NCBI RefSeq assembly: GCF_036320965.1
Contig: NC_092271.1
Coordinates: 23,348,536-23,412,535, forward strand
From: Panulirus ornatus
Taxonomy: Eukaryota > Arthropoda > Malacostraca > Decapoda > Palinuridae
DNA: 64,000 nt
Direction of reading: 5' to 3'
Below the pieces are notes generated by a model. The model was not told the origin of the DNA. It worked only from the letters and a program-made list of their open reading frames with translations, and did no database searches. Positions 49,401 through 60,240 of this stretch are shown piece by piece. A program made the position numbers and the translations under genes. The number at the start of each line of letters is the position of its first letter. The stretch's first letter is position 1.

Positions 49401-51743
49401 ATCCACATCCTCAATGACCTTCTTTGTGCCACGCCTCAATATCGTCGACATTCTACCAGCATCTCTGTCAGTACCTCGACGCCCACCACCATCCGGAATA
49501 GGAACAATGGTGGAAATGCTAAACGGGGAACTCAGCAGATGAGTGATGTCTCCACCAGTGGCTTGCAGTCACAGGATTCCATGACAGATGCCTATGGGAG
49601 AAAATCTGCTGATAGTGCACAAAATGTTGATCAAGGTAATTTTTTATGAAATAATATCCATATCTACTATCAAGCTATCAAGTGCAACTGGAGTCTGCCA
49701 TTATAGCTAAGCCTCTCGGAATATTCCCAAATTTGCCTTGAGTGCTTCATATGCCCTAGTTCAGACAGTTTACACAATAATGCCCTACGTATAATGTTAA
49801 TCCATTTCATTCTCTCCCCTGTACACCTCTCTTCTGAATGTTCAGACCCCAATAGCTGAAAGCCTCTTTCACTCAATACTCCATCTCCTTGGTTTTTCTC
49901 TCCTCCATATTCTCTCCACTTTTAACTTCGTATGCAGTCTTTCTTCTTTCATCCACTCCATATGTCCAAAGCATTTTTATTCTCAAGGGCCCAAGGCATG
50001 TTCATACTGTATCAGGATGACAATGCCTTCAGATATATCAAGATATCTTTGCCTTAGCAGATGCTGAGCACTTTTCCTCATGTTCTTTAATGCACTTAGA
50101 ACCTTAGCTCCCCTTTTCCTACCATATTACTCACTTCTGCCCCTAAGATTCTATACACTCATTTCCAATTCTGGGTACCTAAAACATTTTATATGTAAAC
50201 AAAATAAACATCCATCGTGACATCATGCACTCCTAACTCACACCCACTTTCACTTAAGAACCATGTACCCTTCTCTCTGCCATTTCTTACTCCTGTTATT
50301 TATATTATACAAACTCAAAACCCCTTTTATGGATCTCCTGCAGCTTTGAGGCTGCACTTCACACATCAGAGAAATTTTGAACTTCTTTGAAGCAAGACCT
50401 TTGAGGAGACTGTACTCTTCATCCACATTTCTTCCAGTGTGGGTGGATCAAGGGCTTCCCTCTCTTGTTAACGCCACTCATTTCTGATTCCGTTCATTCA
50501 GTCCTTATCAGTAATTTTATGCAGTTCTGTAAGTGTGGAGACAAGATTGTTCCAGCATACTCCAGCTTGAGAATTTTACTGTCTTTGTACTTGAAGGCAG
50601 TTTTAACACTGAAAATGTAGCTTGTTTCCCTCACAGTCCTCCTCCTGTGATGCTCTGGGAATAAGTTTAGCTTTATATCAATTTTTAGGTCAACTGCACA
50701 TAGTAAGACTCTTGTAATATGTTATTCAGAGATCTGTTTGTAAACAATCATTTCCATCTTCATATCTTGCACTTTTCATGGTTATATTTTCTTTTTAGTT
50801 TTCCCAGTCCATAATTTGGTGCATCAGCACACACATTGTGTGAGAACCAGTACATGTGTGTGTGCGAGTTGAATATAATTACTCAAATATAATAATTATA
50901 CAGTATAAAGAAAGACCTCCCCTCATGGAACCTCATCCCATAAAATATTCTTTTAGTGTCATATGCCATTTTAGATTTTTCTTGTAGTGTGCATTACTGC
51001 TTATGCTGATTAATTATGTGTAAGTAATGTATGAATTAGTGTGTATGATGCTCATTTGATGTAACAAAATTCTCAAATCTTGCGATGTCTTATAGATATT
51101 ACTGGCACAAGAAACCACTTGATATTTCCTGTGGCCTGCTTTATTGCTACTTAGCAGGATAAATCAATAGTAAAGATTGTGATGTTTTGTAATATTTAAG
51201 GTCACATGGGCTACCTAATTTTTGAAGAAAATTTCTATTTTAATACATTTCTTAAAGAATCATGTAAAACTTTAGTTAGTAGTCATGGGAACTACAAGAT
51301 TTGGTGAATAACTAACATCCTTATGGGTACAGATAGTACCTCATTTTGATTTTAGGTAGATTGGTTGTTGGTTACATTTAACTTTTTATAACTTTCCTTT
51401 TCTTAAAACATTTATAACAAAAGAGGGATGGGTTATACAATGATTTACAGTACTTACAGATTCTGGTGATGAAAATCAGGCAATGCGCACCAAAGTGGAA
51501 CAGCTACGAATGATAATGGAGCAAAGACGAGCCCGGCGCAAGGCCCGTCGTGATGCTCGTGCCCGGCCTTACCCACATACTGCTGCATCATGGTCCACCG
51601 ATACCAGTGTACCAACTGTTGTTACCACTAGTGGTACAGCAGCAACAAGCACCACTCAAGCTATGGATGTAGACAGTGGCAAAGCAGATGGTGCTGATCC
51701 CACTACCCTTTGTGAGCTCAACTCTGAGACAGTTGTAGCTTAA
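43331..51743 (+). CDS. MIDN: Midnolin (stuxnet-like) gene, five 3' exons, spliced CDS without its N-terminus
   Basis: Joining 43331-43387, 44072-44962, 45201-45486, 49339-49635 and 51481-51743 gives one open frame of 597 codons plus TAA, with GT-AG introns and consistent phases (0, 0, 1, 1). Recognition rests on three conserved blocks seen here: [13 protein letters not shown] followed by [31 protein letters not shown] followed by [18 protein letters not shown]; and the basic C-terminal [17 protein letters not shown] segment ending in ETVVA. These match vertebrate midnolin in order and in spacing relative to low-complexity linkers. From family knowledge, midnolin binds the proteasome through a C-terminal helix, captures substrates with a two-part Catch fold and promotes ubiquitin-independent destruction of nuclear proteins such as immediate-early transcription factors. 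The Drosophila homologue stuxnet lowers Polycomb. The N-terminal ubiquitin-like domain is not in these exons, so the annotation is 5'-incomplete. Ser/His-rich linkers are expanded. Confidence 0.93.
43388..44071 (+). other. Midnolin intron A-B
   Basis: A 684-base GT-AG intron. It holds a short perfect (AC)n at about 43412-43459 and otherwise AT-rich single-copy sequence. I see no coding potential. Confidence 0.85.
44072..44962 (+). CDS. MIDN: Midnolin exon B: rest of first Catch segment and His/Ser-rich linker
   Basis: This 891-base, 297-codon exon is phase 0 at both ends. The acceptor is ttctcttccag and the donor GAG|GTGAGA. The first 30 residues ([20 protein letters not shown], then [10 protein letters not shown]) complete the conserved midnolin block. 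Then comes a strictly alternating His-X tract (44204-44308, 35 residues), a Pro/Thr/Ser-rich stretch, a Ser run (about 44510-44570), a run of ten His (44678-44707), another Ser run, and a charged segment ([21 protein letters not shown]) predicted to be helical. The linker is disordered by composition. The His-X tract is encoded by degenerate CA-type repeats. Confidence 0.92.
44963..45200 (+). other. Midnolin intron B-C
   Basis: A 238-base, AT-rich, repeat-free intron from GTGAGA to TTTTATAG. Confidence 0.87.
45201..45486 (+). CDS. MIDN: Midnolin exon C: Ser/Asn/Gly tract and start of second Catch segment
   Basis: This 286-base exon enters in phase 0 and leaves in phase 1. The acceptor is attttatag and the donor TCAG|GTAATG. 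It opens with [18 protein letters not shown], then a roughly 50-residue Ser/Asn/Gly tract (about 45255-45402) built from AGC/AGT/AAC/GGC codons, then a conserved-looking end ([26 protein letters not shown]). The final GTFSG matches the vertebrate sequence just before the second Catch segment. The Ser tract is a trinucleotide-repeat expansion with mixed codons, so it is not a recent pure slippage product. Confidence 0.9.
45931..46300 (-). mobile_element. LINE-tail (SINE-like) element in midnolin intron
   Basis: About 370 bases match only the 3' UTR of the LINE family, antisense to midnolin: T-rich tail, ctttgtcgcagtctcccgcg core, a (TGTA)n-like middle, the gccaccccaccacacatgaa block and the aaaggccacattcgttcaca block. 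There is no coding sequence and little simple decay, so it is either a severely 5'-truncated LINE or a short element sharing its tail. Confidence 0.8.
47283..47357 (-). mobile_element. Short LINE-tail fragment
   Basis: About 75 bases carry the terminal core (tttgttgctgtctcccacg, then gtagcgcaaggaaacagatg) next to an (ATTT)n tail, antisense to midnolin. It is the minimal form of this repeat in the window. Confidence 0.75.
49339..49635 (+). CDS. MIDN: Midnolin exon D: second Catch segment
   Basis: This 297-base exon completes a split Gly codon at its start and leaves one base (G) at its end. The acceptor is catggcag and the donor CAAG|GTAATT. It encodes [20 protein letters not shown] and [17 protein letters not shown]. 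This corresponds to the most conserved midnolin block (GTLHP...GRPRRDI...ILQILNDLL in vertebrates). The rest is Ser/Thr/Asn-rich. The conserved ILNDLL helix and RRDI-type turn are intact. Confidence 0.93.
49636..51480 (+). other. Midnolin intron D-E with a decayed LINE copy
   Basis: A 1,845-base intron. Its 5' third (about 49700-50330) is an ancient, antisense LINE remnant. The rest is AT-rich single-copy sequence. The acceptor region has AGs at 51451, 51460 and 51480; only the last keeps the reading frame. Confidence 0.83.
49700..50330 (-). mobile_element. Ancient, heavily decayed LINE remnant inside midnolin intron
   Basis: Minus-strand similarity to the LINE family is recognisable by landmarks in the right order: the 3' block equivalent to gcttcacatgccctggttcaa (49747-49767), the aatgttcagaccccaatag block (49838), the tccatatgtccaaagcatttt block (49957), the ggtacctaaaacatttt block (50175) and the gacatcatgcactcct block (50219). 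No frame survives. It is much older than the copies at 17 and 63 kb. Confidence 0.65.
51481..51743 (+). CDS. MIDN: Midnolin exon E: basic C-terminal helix and stop
   Basis: This terminal exon of 263 bases includes the TAA stop at 51741-51743. The only acceptor that preserves the frame is AG at 51479-51480; a TGA lies in this frame at 51471. It encodes [20 protein letters not shown] then [13 protein letters not shown], equivalent to the vertebrate [23 protein letters not shown] segment. That segment includes or abuts the helix reported to contact the proteasome and is rich in nuclear-localisation-type basic residues. The tail is Ser/Thr-rich and acidic and ends ETVVA, close to the vertebrate FVVA terminus. 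Confidence 0.92.
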
Positions 51744-53244
51744 TGCTAGCCTATCATTAGAATGATGTTAGGGTAGTGCATAGGGAGGATTTGCCATGCT
51801 AAACACACCACGTTATAGTGGTTTTAGTGGTAATTGATGAGTGTACCTTTGCACAACTGCCTGTAACCCAAGGTTACTCATATAGCCAAGTAACCAAGTC
51901 TTATTACTTCAAGGCTTGTAATTTGGCAGGTAACAAAGGAATGCAAGGTGTTTTGTCTGTGATGTAGGGTTGAATGTGTTGCACTTGACATGCAGCACAG
52001 AGCATTGATTGATGATGTGCTTCCACAGATGGAAAAGGTGACAGTGTGTTGGGCTGATCAGTTTACGAGGGACTTTACATAGTACACATGTAGTTAAAAC
52101 AGTTTCTAATATTTACACTTCATGTCCTCAAAGGAGTTTCTTACAGCAGATTATAGTCAGTGAAAGCAAGCAGCTGGTAGGAAACCAAATTTAGAAAAGA
52201 AAAAAGCAGTGTGCATAGGAACTTGTTTTCTTGGCAGTAGAACACCCCCAAGGCTTACCCTGGGAACATGCTTGTGGCTTAGCAGGGACACAGTACAGTA
52301 CATGGAATTACAGTACGGAATTCAGGATATGTATCAGGTGGCCTTGTGAGTCTCAAGTTAAGGGTCTACAAGTTATAATCAGTTATTATGTCATATTTGA
52401 GAATGGTGTGATTACCATATCATGCATTTCTCAAGTTGCATAATTTTTGAGTCATTTGATGCTAGACCCACAATTCATAAGCTTGGTGTAATGCTTGAGG
52501 ATTTAGAACTCTAGCAAGGCATCATTCTTAACTGGGAAACAATTCAGGCTATATTAGGTGGGTATTACATCATCTGAGAAAGGCTGAATCTACCTCGTCA
52601 TAAAACCAATTGCTATTTCTTTTAATACAAGCAGATCATATTATCCCTATTCTAATGTTATATATACAATATGCTGTTATGATTCAGGATATCACCTCGG
52701 CTGTTATAGCGCCATAGATCCAATTGCCATAGTTGTGTGTAGATGTGGTTAAACTCACTTTTTCGTCAATATTGACTTCAGCTTCTAAGAAAATTTTAAT
52801 CGCCCAAGCCACTTGCTATGGAGATGACGATGCTTAAGTTGTCTGTGTTGACGTGATTCTTGTATCCAGTGCGGGTTAACCTTCTTGTATGCGCCACCAC
52901 TGCTGTAAATAACACATTTCATAAGCCTTTAAAGATGCAAAGGCATCTCCATAGATCAAAAAAACTGTTTAGAAAATATTAAAAGTCTAGGCCCCTTGCT
53001 CTTAGGCCCTTGGGTAGTAGATGAAGGTGCCAAGCAGTCATCTTAAATACTGATTGTTAAGTAACTATTTCTACTTATTACTGATGGTATACCAACAACC
53101 AAAAATGCTGGTCTGTGCTCATGTGGTGTTGGAGAATATAGAATGGCTTTAGAGAGAACGTGTGATGAGAAAGTAAAAACTCGGATCACACCAACTGTAT
53201 TAACAAAGTGGGGATGTGAGAACTCCTTTGTTGTATTATCTTCT

Positions 53245-53285
<41 letters not shown>

Positions 53286-53620
53286 GCGTTCAAACACTTA
53301 TTGGATGGTCTAAAGTCATACTTTTCCAGGTGCATTGAGACTATTTTTCAGATTAAGTTTTGCAAAATAGTTAATGAACTCGTAGATTGAAAACATTATA
53401 AAATCTAGGAAAAAAAAAGAACCATAACTGCAGTCGTTGTTAACTTCATATCAATAATTATTTAACTTTGTGACTCATGAAAAATGCGTTATTTTTCCTA
53501 GCCTCATGGTAAAAATTCACAGCAATGAGCAATTCTAAGGCTGTTTTGCAAAATTTTGAAGACTAAGTTTCAGTTATGCAAAAAGTCAAAGTATCAGATT
53601 TGAATCTAAGTAGACCAATA

Positions 53621-53630
<10 letters not shown>

Positions 53631-53686
<56 letters not shown>
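53631..53686. repeat. (GT)n-(AT)n-(AC)n microsatellite
   Basis: AT run with GT before (53621-53630) and AC after (53685-53703): an imperfect self-complementary array. Confidence 0.95.
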
Positions 53687-53690
<4 letters not shown>

Positions 53691-53750
53691 CCACACACAC
53701 ACAAATATAGTGAAATGAACGTGCACTTTCATAGAACATGTAATGCCCTG

Positions 53751-53945
53751 GCTATGCTGCATAGCCAAGTGGTAAGCATATTGAGCTACCATACAATTGG
53801 TATGAGGTCAACAATGATTAGAATCCTATCCCATTTGTCTTGAAGCTGGACACACCAATCACTCAACTATACTGCATAGCTGAGTAGTTAACGTACCCAG
53901 CTACCAGACAAATGGTATGGGGTTTGAATCCTTGCTGTTGAAGGG
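53751..53945 (+). repeat. Tandem pair of tRNA-like (SINE head) sequences
   Basis: Two related units start at 53751 and 53868. Both contain ctgcatagc, an A-box-like stretch (tagccaagtggt; tagctgagtagtt), a shared agctaccaKacaa...ggtatg segment and a B-box-like end (gattagaatcc, diverged; ggtttgaatcc at 53921-53931). The units are 117 bases apart. They look like decayed tRNA-derived elements rather than tRNA genes. Confidence 0.5.
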
Positions 53946-56900
53946 CATTATGTGAATATGCATATGATTTTTTTAAAGATTGGCAGCTATCATGAATCAT
54001 TCTCTTGCAAAAATCGTCATTACTCTCAGATTAGTTCAACAAAGCTTTTGTGTACAAACAAATATACATTTTCATTAAAAGCAAGTTTATCAAACATAGA
54101 TAACTGTACATTAATTATTTACATTTGGCCAGTTAATGTAATATTGCTTGTTTTGTATTCAGAAAATAGTTTCCAGCAGTGATATAGGGACTGTAACTGC
54201 ACCATTATATGTTCCAAAATAATGGAAAACTTCATATGAAAGTTAAGTAAGATCTGATGAAAGTATAATGGACAAATGAATGTACACTGTTTGCTTTTGG
54301 TATTTCTAAGAACAATATGCCCTGTACCACCGTTTTTTTTAACATCATACACTTTATTTTTCCAACCTTCTGCAAGAGTTATGAATTGTTCTACATATGG
54401 TTTAACCTAATAGCAGTGAGTTCTTTGTAAATCGAGGAATTTCATATCTTCACTTTAGTGTACCGAGTCTAATTATAGTCACAAATTTACATCATTAATG
54501 ACAGTTACCTAAATATTAGTACTGGTGAGCTATATCTTCAAAAATTGATTACAGTAAATTAAAACTTGAAAGACAGTTTTGGGTAACATCAAAGACCATG
54601 TAAAGTTGTGACTAAAACATGACTGTAACAGTAACTGTAGTTATTAGTTACTGTTTATATGTTTCATATTTCCTGACATACTTTATTAAAATTTGATCCC
54701 CAATGTGATGATTCTTGCATGAATTTACTGTTACAGTCATTGAATTAAACTGGACAGTTGTCTGCATTGTGATATTAGATAGATGGGCACCCAACAATGT
54801 TCTTCTCAGCCTCAGTTTGATTTTTGCTAGTGAGGACTGAACCAAGGAGATTCATATACCGGTACAACAGTGTCTTGTTGGAGTTGGCAGTTCTATGATA
54901 TCTAGGTTGAGACTTCCATGTTTGTCTTTTCCAATTCTAGGTAGTCACCTATGAGGCTCTTATTCTTTTTTAGCTCCTCCTTATGAGCTATGAAATTTCT
55001 ATAATTTTTTACCAGTGGGATGTACTATAGAGTTATTAATTTAACTGTAGGATTAATAATTTAAAATGTTCTAATTAAGAGCAGACAGTTTCAAAATACA
55101 GCAGTGCATATCAGCCATTTTAAGTGTATTTGCCATCATTGGACCTCAGGTGGAGTACTTCAAACTTGACTGCCTAGAATTGGGCCATATTACCTTTTTT
55201 CATCTGTTTAATGATTATTACTGTACAGGATGCTTATTAGAGCGGTGTCCTATGTCCAGGATCTGTTTTCTTCATTGTTTTTTATATTATAATTATGAAG
55301 ATTTAGCAAGATTTATAAGAAATAAAATGTTAGGATATTGTTAAGTAGGGCTATTAGCTAATTTTGTATTTCTGTTCAGTATATCGGAACGAAATTTATT
55401 GTATTTTTTCATTGTTTTAGGGAGACTGTATATTCCTCTATTTTCACCGTTAATTTAGCACGTTGGTCACTGTGTGGATTACCTTGTTGATTTTTAATTA
55501 GGGCATTTCATTTCAACATGTTAACATCTGTCATTGTGTAAACCATTTTATTGTTAATTGGTAAATGATCAGTTACCTGAATTCCAGAACTGACTAACTT
55601 GTCGGGTAAAACAGTAAGTCTCATCCTCTTATTGACTAAATTAGTCAGGATACTTGCTGCAAATACCTTCCAATCTGAGGTATGCTGTGAGAGCAAGCTA
55701 GAGTTCAGACTTAGCGACCACCATGATGGGTATCATTCTCCCTGTTTAGAACAGGATGCAGACCCACGTGTAGTACCTCATACAGCTCATAATCTTATCC
55801 CCCATGTTAGTAAGTGATAAACATTAAAACTGTTCTACACCATCAGGTTAAGTTTAACTGCAATTTAATAGCCAGAGTTACAGACAGTAAGCAGTGGTGA
55901 TATTCTGTATTGTTGGATGTAGATGCATTTTTGAAATACTGTCACTGCTCATAGTTGGTTTGTGTCTTTTTCTGAATATTTGCCTTGACTTTCAGTGTTT
56001 ATATTCACCTCATTACATTCGAGTTCACTGTGGATTTATATTATCAGAATGAACTAGGTGTGATTGAAATTTTTATTTGAGATAGTTATCAAGGCACACA
56101 TTCAGTGACTGTTACATGCACCATAACCAACTCCAAATGAGATAGTAAATATATTCAGTGTTTTAGGTGCAGACTCACAAAAAAAGAAAAGAGAAACAAC
56201 CTTGAGTAAACATGAACCAAGGGCACCAATCTTCTAGGATACTTTTGCAATACTTCTCAGGGATTCCTTCTTATTGCTCATTCTCCTGTGTTTTGCTTCT
56301 CTTTGTACGTTAAAATTGGGTGTTGGTTTTTCAATATAGGGTAAATAATGATTGCTAGCTGGTATATATGCAATTTATCATAATTTTTTGTAATTTGATT
56401 AAGGTGGTAGTTTCAGCATTATTTTGTCTCTATAACACAGGAAAATGTATAACATTATAAGCACATTTCTCAGTCTACACTATGCGGGTATGAGAGTAGG
56501 ACCAACATAATTTTTTCCTGTTCCTCAGATGAAACACTGTAATTCAGAAATGCATATTATTTACATAAGAAAAATTCAGGTAGCAAAGAAATCACTAGAA
56601 ATACTGATAACCAGATTTTTGCTCTTGTTAAATGCAGTATAGTAGAATATTCTCATGGATCTCAACATTCAAAGCAGGGAAGAACCTTACTGTCTGTAAC
56701 CATTGCTATTATGACCAGTCATCAGACAACATATGTGTTCTGATGGATTGTTTGGCAGAAGGCATGGTATTCCTCCTAATTTGATTAATGCGAGATAATT
56801 ATGCAAAAGAATAATGAAAATTAAAAACTAAGAGGATCATGTCACTGTCTTCCAGTCAACCTTTAGAAATCTCACTTGGCGTTGTAAAGAATCTGCTTTC

Positions 56901-57869
56901 TCTTTTATATTGACTTTGAGTCTCGCCTGAAATGTGCAGAACTGAAGAGGTTGTGGAGAGATGGGCCAACAGTGACAAGTTCTTTGAAGTATTTTCATAC
57001 TTAAAACCTTAACAGGTTTACCAGTCAGCCACCTTCTCCCAGCCTCATCTTTTGATGTCAGGTGGTTTCCTTTGTTAATTCGTCCTTGTTGTACATTAAT
57101 AAAAACACTGGTGAGGTTTAGCAGCAGAAGAATAGAGTTATTTGTATTAAAACCCCATAATTAATGTCTTTTTCAGATATTTAAATGGGTTTAGCAAATA
57201 ATTTTTATTACGCTGCTGAATACTGCCTTTAATATTAATTTTATTAGATTTGAGTGCTGTGTATTTGAATCAAGTGCAGCACTATAATTAACTGTTAGAG
57301 AGCTTGAGGCTTTAGTTGGAAATAATATTAATAATGTTCATCTAGCATGTATATAGGGAATCAGTGCCACAGAAATGTGTAGTGAAGTAGTAATTCAGGC
57401 AAATTCCCAGATACATTGCATGCACTACTAGTTTGATGTTTATAATATGAAGTATATGAATAATCAGCATTGCACAAGTGTACAAGGTTAGTTTCTATTG
57501 AGAAATCTCTATTTTTAACCTTGTGCACTTTTGTTTTTAAGATCTGTAGATGCTGTACTCGCTACTGATAGAGAAAGATAGTAATCAGTGATTCATAAAT
57601 CCCAAGTATAGCTTTGTGTTGGGCTCAGGATTATAAACAAAATCATGAAAGAGTGACTATGTCTGAAACACTCTGTCAAGTATGTTATTGTTGATCACAT
57701 CTCTTACAGGTGAAAAGTATTGAACTGCTAGCAACAAACATTTACATTTCATAAATACTTTGCCTGTATCATTAGCATTAAGATTTTTTTTCCTTGGTTC
57801 AAAGCAGTATGGCTGATATTATGTTGTATTTTGAAAGGTGTGTAGATTCCCATGTCTGTTCTTCACGTT

Positions 57870-57875
57870 AATAAA
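57870..57875 (+). promoter_or_regulatory. Candidate polyadenylation signal
   Basis: AATAAA followed within about 40 bases by a T-rich, GT-containing stretch (ttattttgtttc). It is one of several possible cleavage signals for midnolin; earlier candidates are at 55321 and 57098. Confidence 0.3.
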
Positions 57876-58407
57876 TCAGTATGTTGAAACTGTGCTATTA
57901 TTTTGTTTCATTCATTTTGTCTGTTTGCACAAGCACTTCCCTATAGGCTTATATCTAAATATCAGAACTTGACAAGAATCAAATGCTTTGTTTAATCATG
58001 TTAAAAATTATGATCAATGTATTGACTGGAGTAATGCTAATTCATATATTAACTAACTTCTTTACCATGAGAAATATCAGTGAATCTTCTATTATGAAAT
58101 ATGCAAAGAACTGTAACAATATTAGTGAAGGTCTATACAGTTCCTTTTTCTGTCCATATAGTAACACATGTTTACCTATGGTGTCTTAGCCATATCTCTT
58201 GTATATCAACTGACTGTTCTACGTCTTCAATCTCATTATTGTATCTCCTCCAACAATGTGATCATTACATGGAATGCAATTGGGAACTTAAAAGTTTCAT
58301 TTTTCTAGTGGTTATATGCATATACTAGATCAAACACACCATTGTGATTTGCTGTTTCCTATGGGATGGGGTGGCACCAGAAATGAAGGCAATAAAACAT
58401 GGAAAAC

Positions 58408-59225
58408 AGACAAAAAAGGCCACATTCGTTCACACTCGGTCTCTAGCTGTCATGTGTAATGCACTGAAACTACAGCTCCCCACAGACCTTTCCATGGTTT
58501 ACCCAAGACATTTCACATGCCATGTTTTAGTCCATTGACAACACGACCCAGGTATACAACATCATTCCAATTAACTCTGTTCCTTGCACGCTTCTCACCC
58601 TCCTGTATGTTCAGGCCCCGATCGCTCAGAATCTTTTTCACTCTGTCCTTCCACATCCATTTTGGTCTCCCATCTTCCCTGTTCCCACCATCTCAGACAC
58701 ATATATCCTCTTTGTCAACCTTTCCTCACCCAATCTCTCCATATGTCCAAACCATTTCAACACACCCTTTTCTGCTCTCTCAACCACACTCTTTTTATTA
58801 CCACACATCTCTCATCCTTATATTACAATCAAATAACCTCACACCACATGTCCTCAAACATTTCATTTCCAACGCATCCACCCTCCTCTGTACAACCCTA
58901 TCTATAGCCCATGCCTTGCAACCATATGATATTGTTGGAACTACTATTCCTTTAAACATACTCATTTTTGCACTCCAAGATAATGTTCTCTCTTTCCACA
59001 AATTCTTCATCGTTCTCAGAACCTTCGTTTCCTCCCACACTTTGTGCCTCACTTCCGCTTCCATGGTTCCATTCGCTGCTATCCCAGATATCTAAAACAC
59101 TTTGCTTCCTCCAATTTTTCTCCATTCAAACTTACATCCCGACTAACTTGTCCTTCAACCATGTTGAACATAACCTTGCTCTTTTCATAATTTACTCTCA
59201 ACTTTCTCCTTTCACACATTTTCAA
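58408..59225 (-). mobile_element. LINE 3' fragment, inverted half of a palindromic pair
   Basis: The minus strand encodes a degraded C-terminal RT region (KVLRTMKNLWKERTLSWSAK near 59030, GIVVPTISYGCKAWAIDRVV) and part of the 3' UTR ending about 58408. Several indels and stops break the frame. It abuts a plus-strand copy of the same region at 59226, so the two form an imperfect inverted repeat. Confidence 0.8.
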
Positions 59226-60125
59226 ACTTAGGGTGGGGAGGGGGCAAAGGTTCTGGGAGCGATGAAGAATGTGTAGAAAGAGAGAACGTTACGGAGTGTG
59301 AAAATGGGTATGTTTGAAGGAAAAGGAGTTCCAAAAATGTCATATGGTTGGGAGGCATGGGCTATAGATAGGGTTGAAATGGAGGAGGATGGATGTGTTA
59401 GAAATGTCTGAGGACAATATGTGGTATGAGGTGGTTTGATCAAGTAAGTAATGAAAGGGTGAGAGATATGTGTGGTAATAAAAGAGTTTGGTTGAGAGAG
59501 CAGAAGAGTGTGTGTTGAAATGGTTTGGACATATGGAGAGAATGAGTGAGGAAAGGATGACAAAGAGGATATATGTATTGGAGGTGGAGGGAACAAGGAG
59601 AAACAGGAGACCAAACTGTATGTATCAAAGGTGGAGGGAACAAGGAGAAGCAGGAGACCAAACTGGAGGTGGAAGAATGGAGTGATAAAAATTCTGAGCG
59701 TTGGGGCCTAAACATGCAGGAGGGTAAGAGGCGTGCAAGGAATAGAGTGAATTGGAACGATATGGTACACCGGAATTGACGTGCTGTCAATGGACTAAGC
59801 CAGGGCATGTGAAATCATCTGGGGTAAACCATGGAAAGGTCTGTGTGGCCTACATGTGGATAGGGAGTTGTGTTTTTGGTGCATTATACATGACAGCTAG
59901 AGACCAAGTGAGAACAAATGTGGCCTTTTTTGTTTGCTTTCCTGGTACTACCTCATTGATGCAGGGGGTGCCAAGGCTGTTTCCTGTGGGACGGAGTGGT
60001 GCCAGGAATGGATGAAGGCAAGCGAGTATGAATATGTACAAGTTGTACATATGAATATGTACAAGTGTATATATGTAGATGGCTGTGTATATGTGTATAT
60101 GTACATGTATGGGCATGTATGTATT
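59226..60125 (+). mobile_element. LINE 3' fragment, plus-strand half of a palindromic pair
   Basis: It starts at the equivalent of VGEGAKVLGAMKNV and continues through a degraded C-terminal region. The WFGHMERMSEERMTKRIY block at about 59520-59575 is followed by a duplicated RRPNC/QETKLEV block at 59576-59665. It then runs into the 3' UTR (gtaaaccatggaaagg at 59824). Stops at about 59273 and several indels make it a pseudogene. Confidence 0.8.
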
Positions 60126-60240
60126 TACTTGTCTGCCTTTATCCTTTCCCAGTGCCACCCTGCACCACAGGAAACAGCAAAGCCACCCTTAGCTTCCATG
60201 ATGTAGTGCCAGGAAACATATAAAGAAAGGCCACAATGTA
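60126..60240 (-). mobile_element. LINE 3' UTR fragment joined tail-to-tail to the preceding copy
   Basis: The ctgcctttatcctttcccag block, then gccaccctgcaccacaggaa, then aaaggccacaatg are minus-strand landmarks of the LINE 3' UTR. They are fused to the plus-strand copy that ends at about 60125. Confidence 0.6.

Larger units (their letters stand above)
51744..58340 (+). other. AT-rich 3' flank of midnolin, candidate long 3' UTR
   Basis: After the stop codon there are about 6.6 kb of AT-rich sequence with few interspersed repeats: (AT)n at 53251-53278 and 53631-53686, and a tRNA-like pair at 53751-53945. No frame longer than about 90 codons looks coding. Canonical AATAAA hexamers occur at 55321, 57098 and 57870, the last followed by a T/GT-rich stretch. 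Where the transcript ends cannot be decided from sequence alone; a 3' UTR of several kilobases is plausible but inferred. Confidence 0.45.

Noticed and set aside
51452..51480. Extending the last midnolin exon to the acceptor at 51451 or 51460
   Set aside because: Both put the [17 protein letters not shown] segment out of frame and reach an early stop; only 51481 fits the phase left by the preceding exon.
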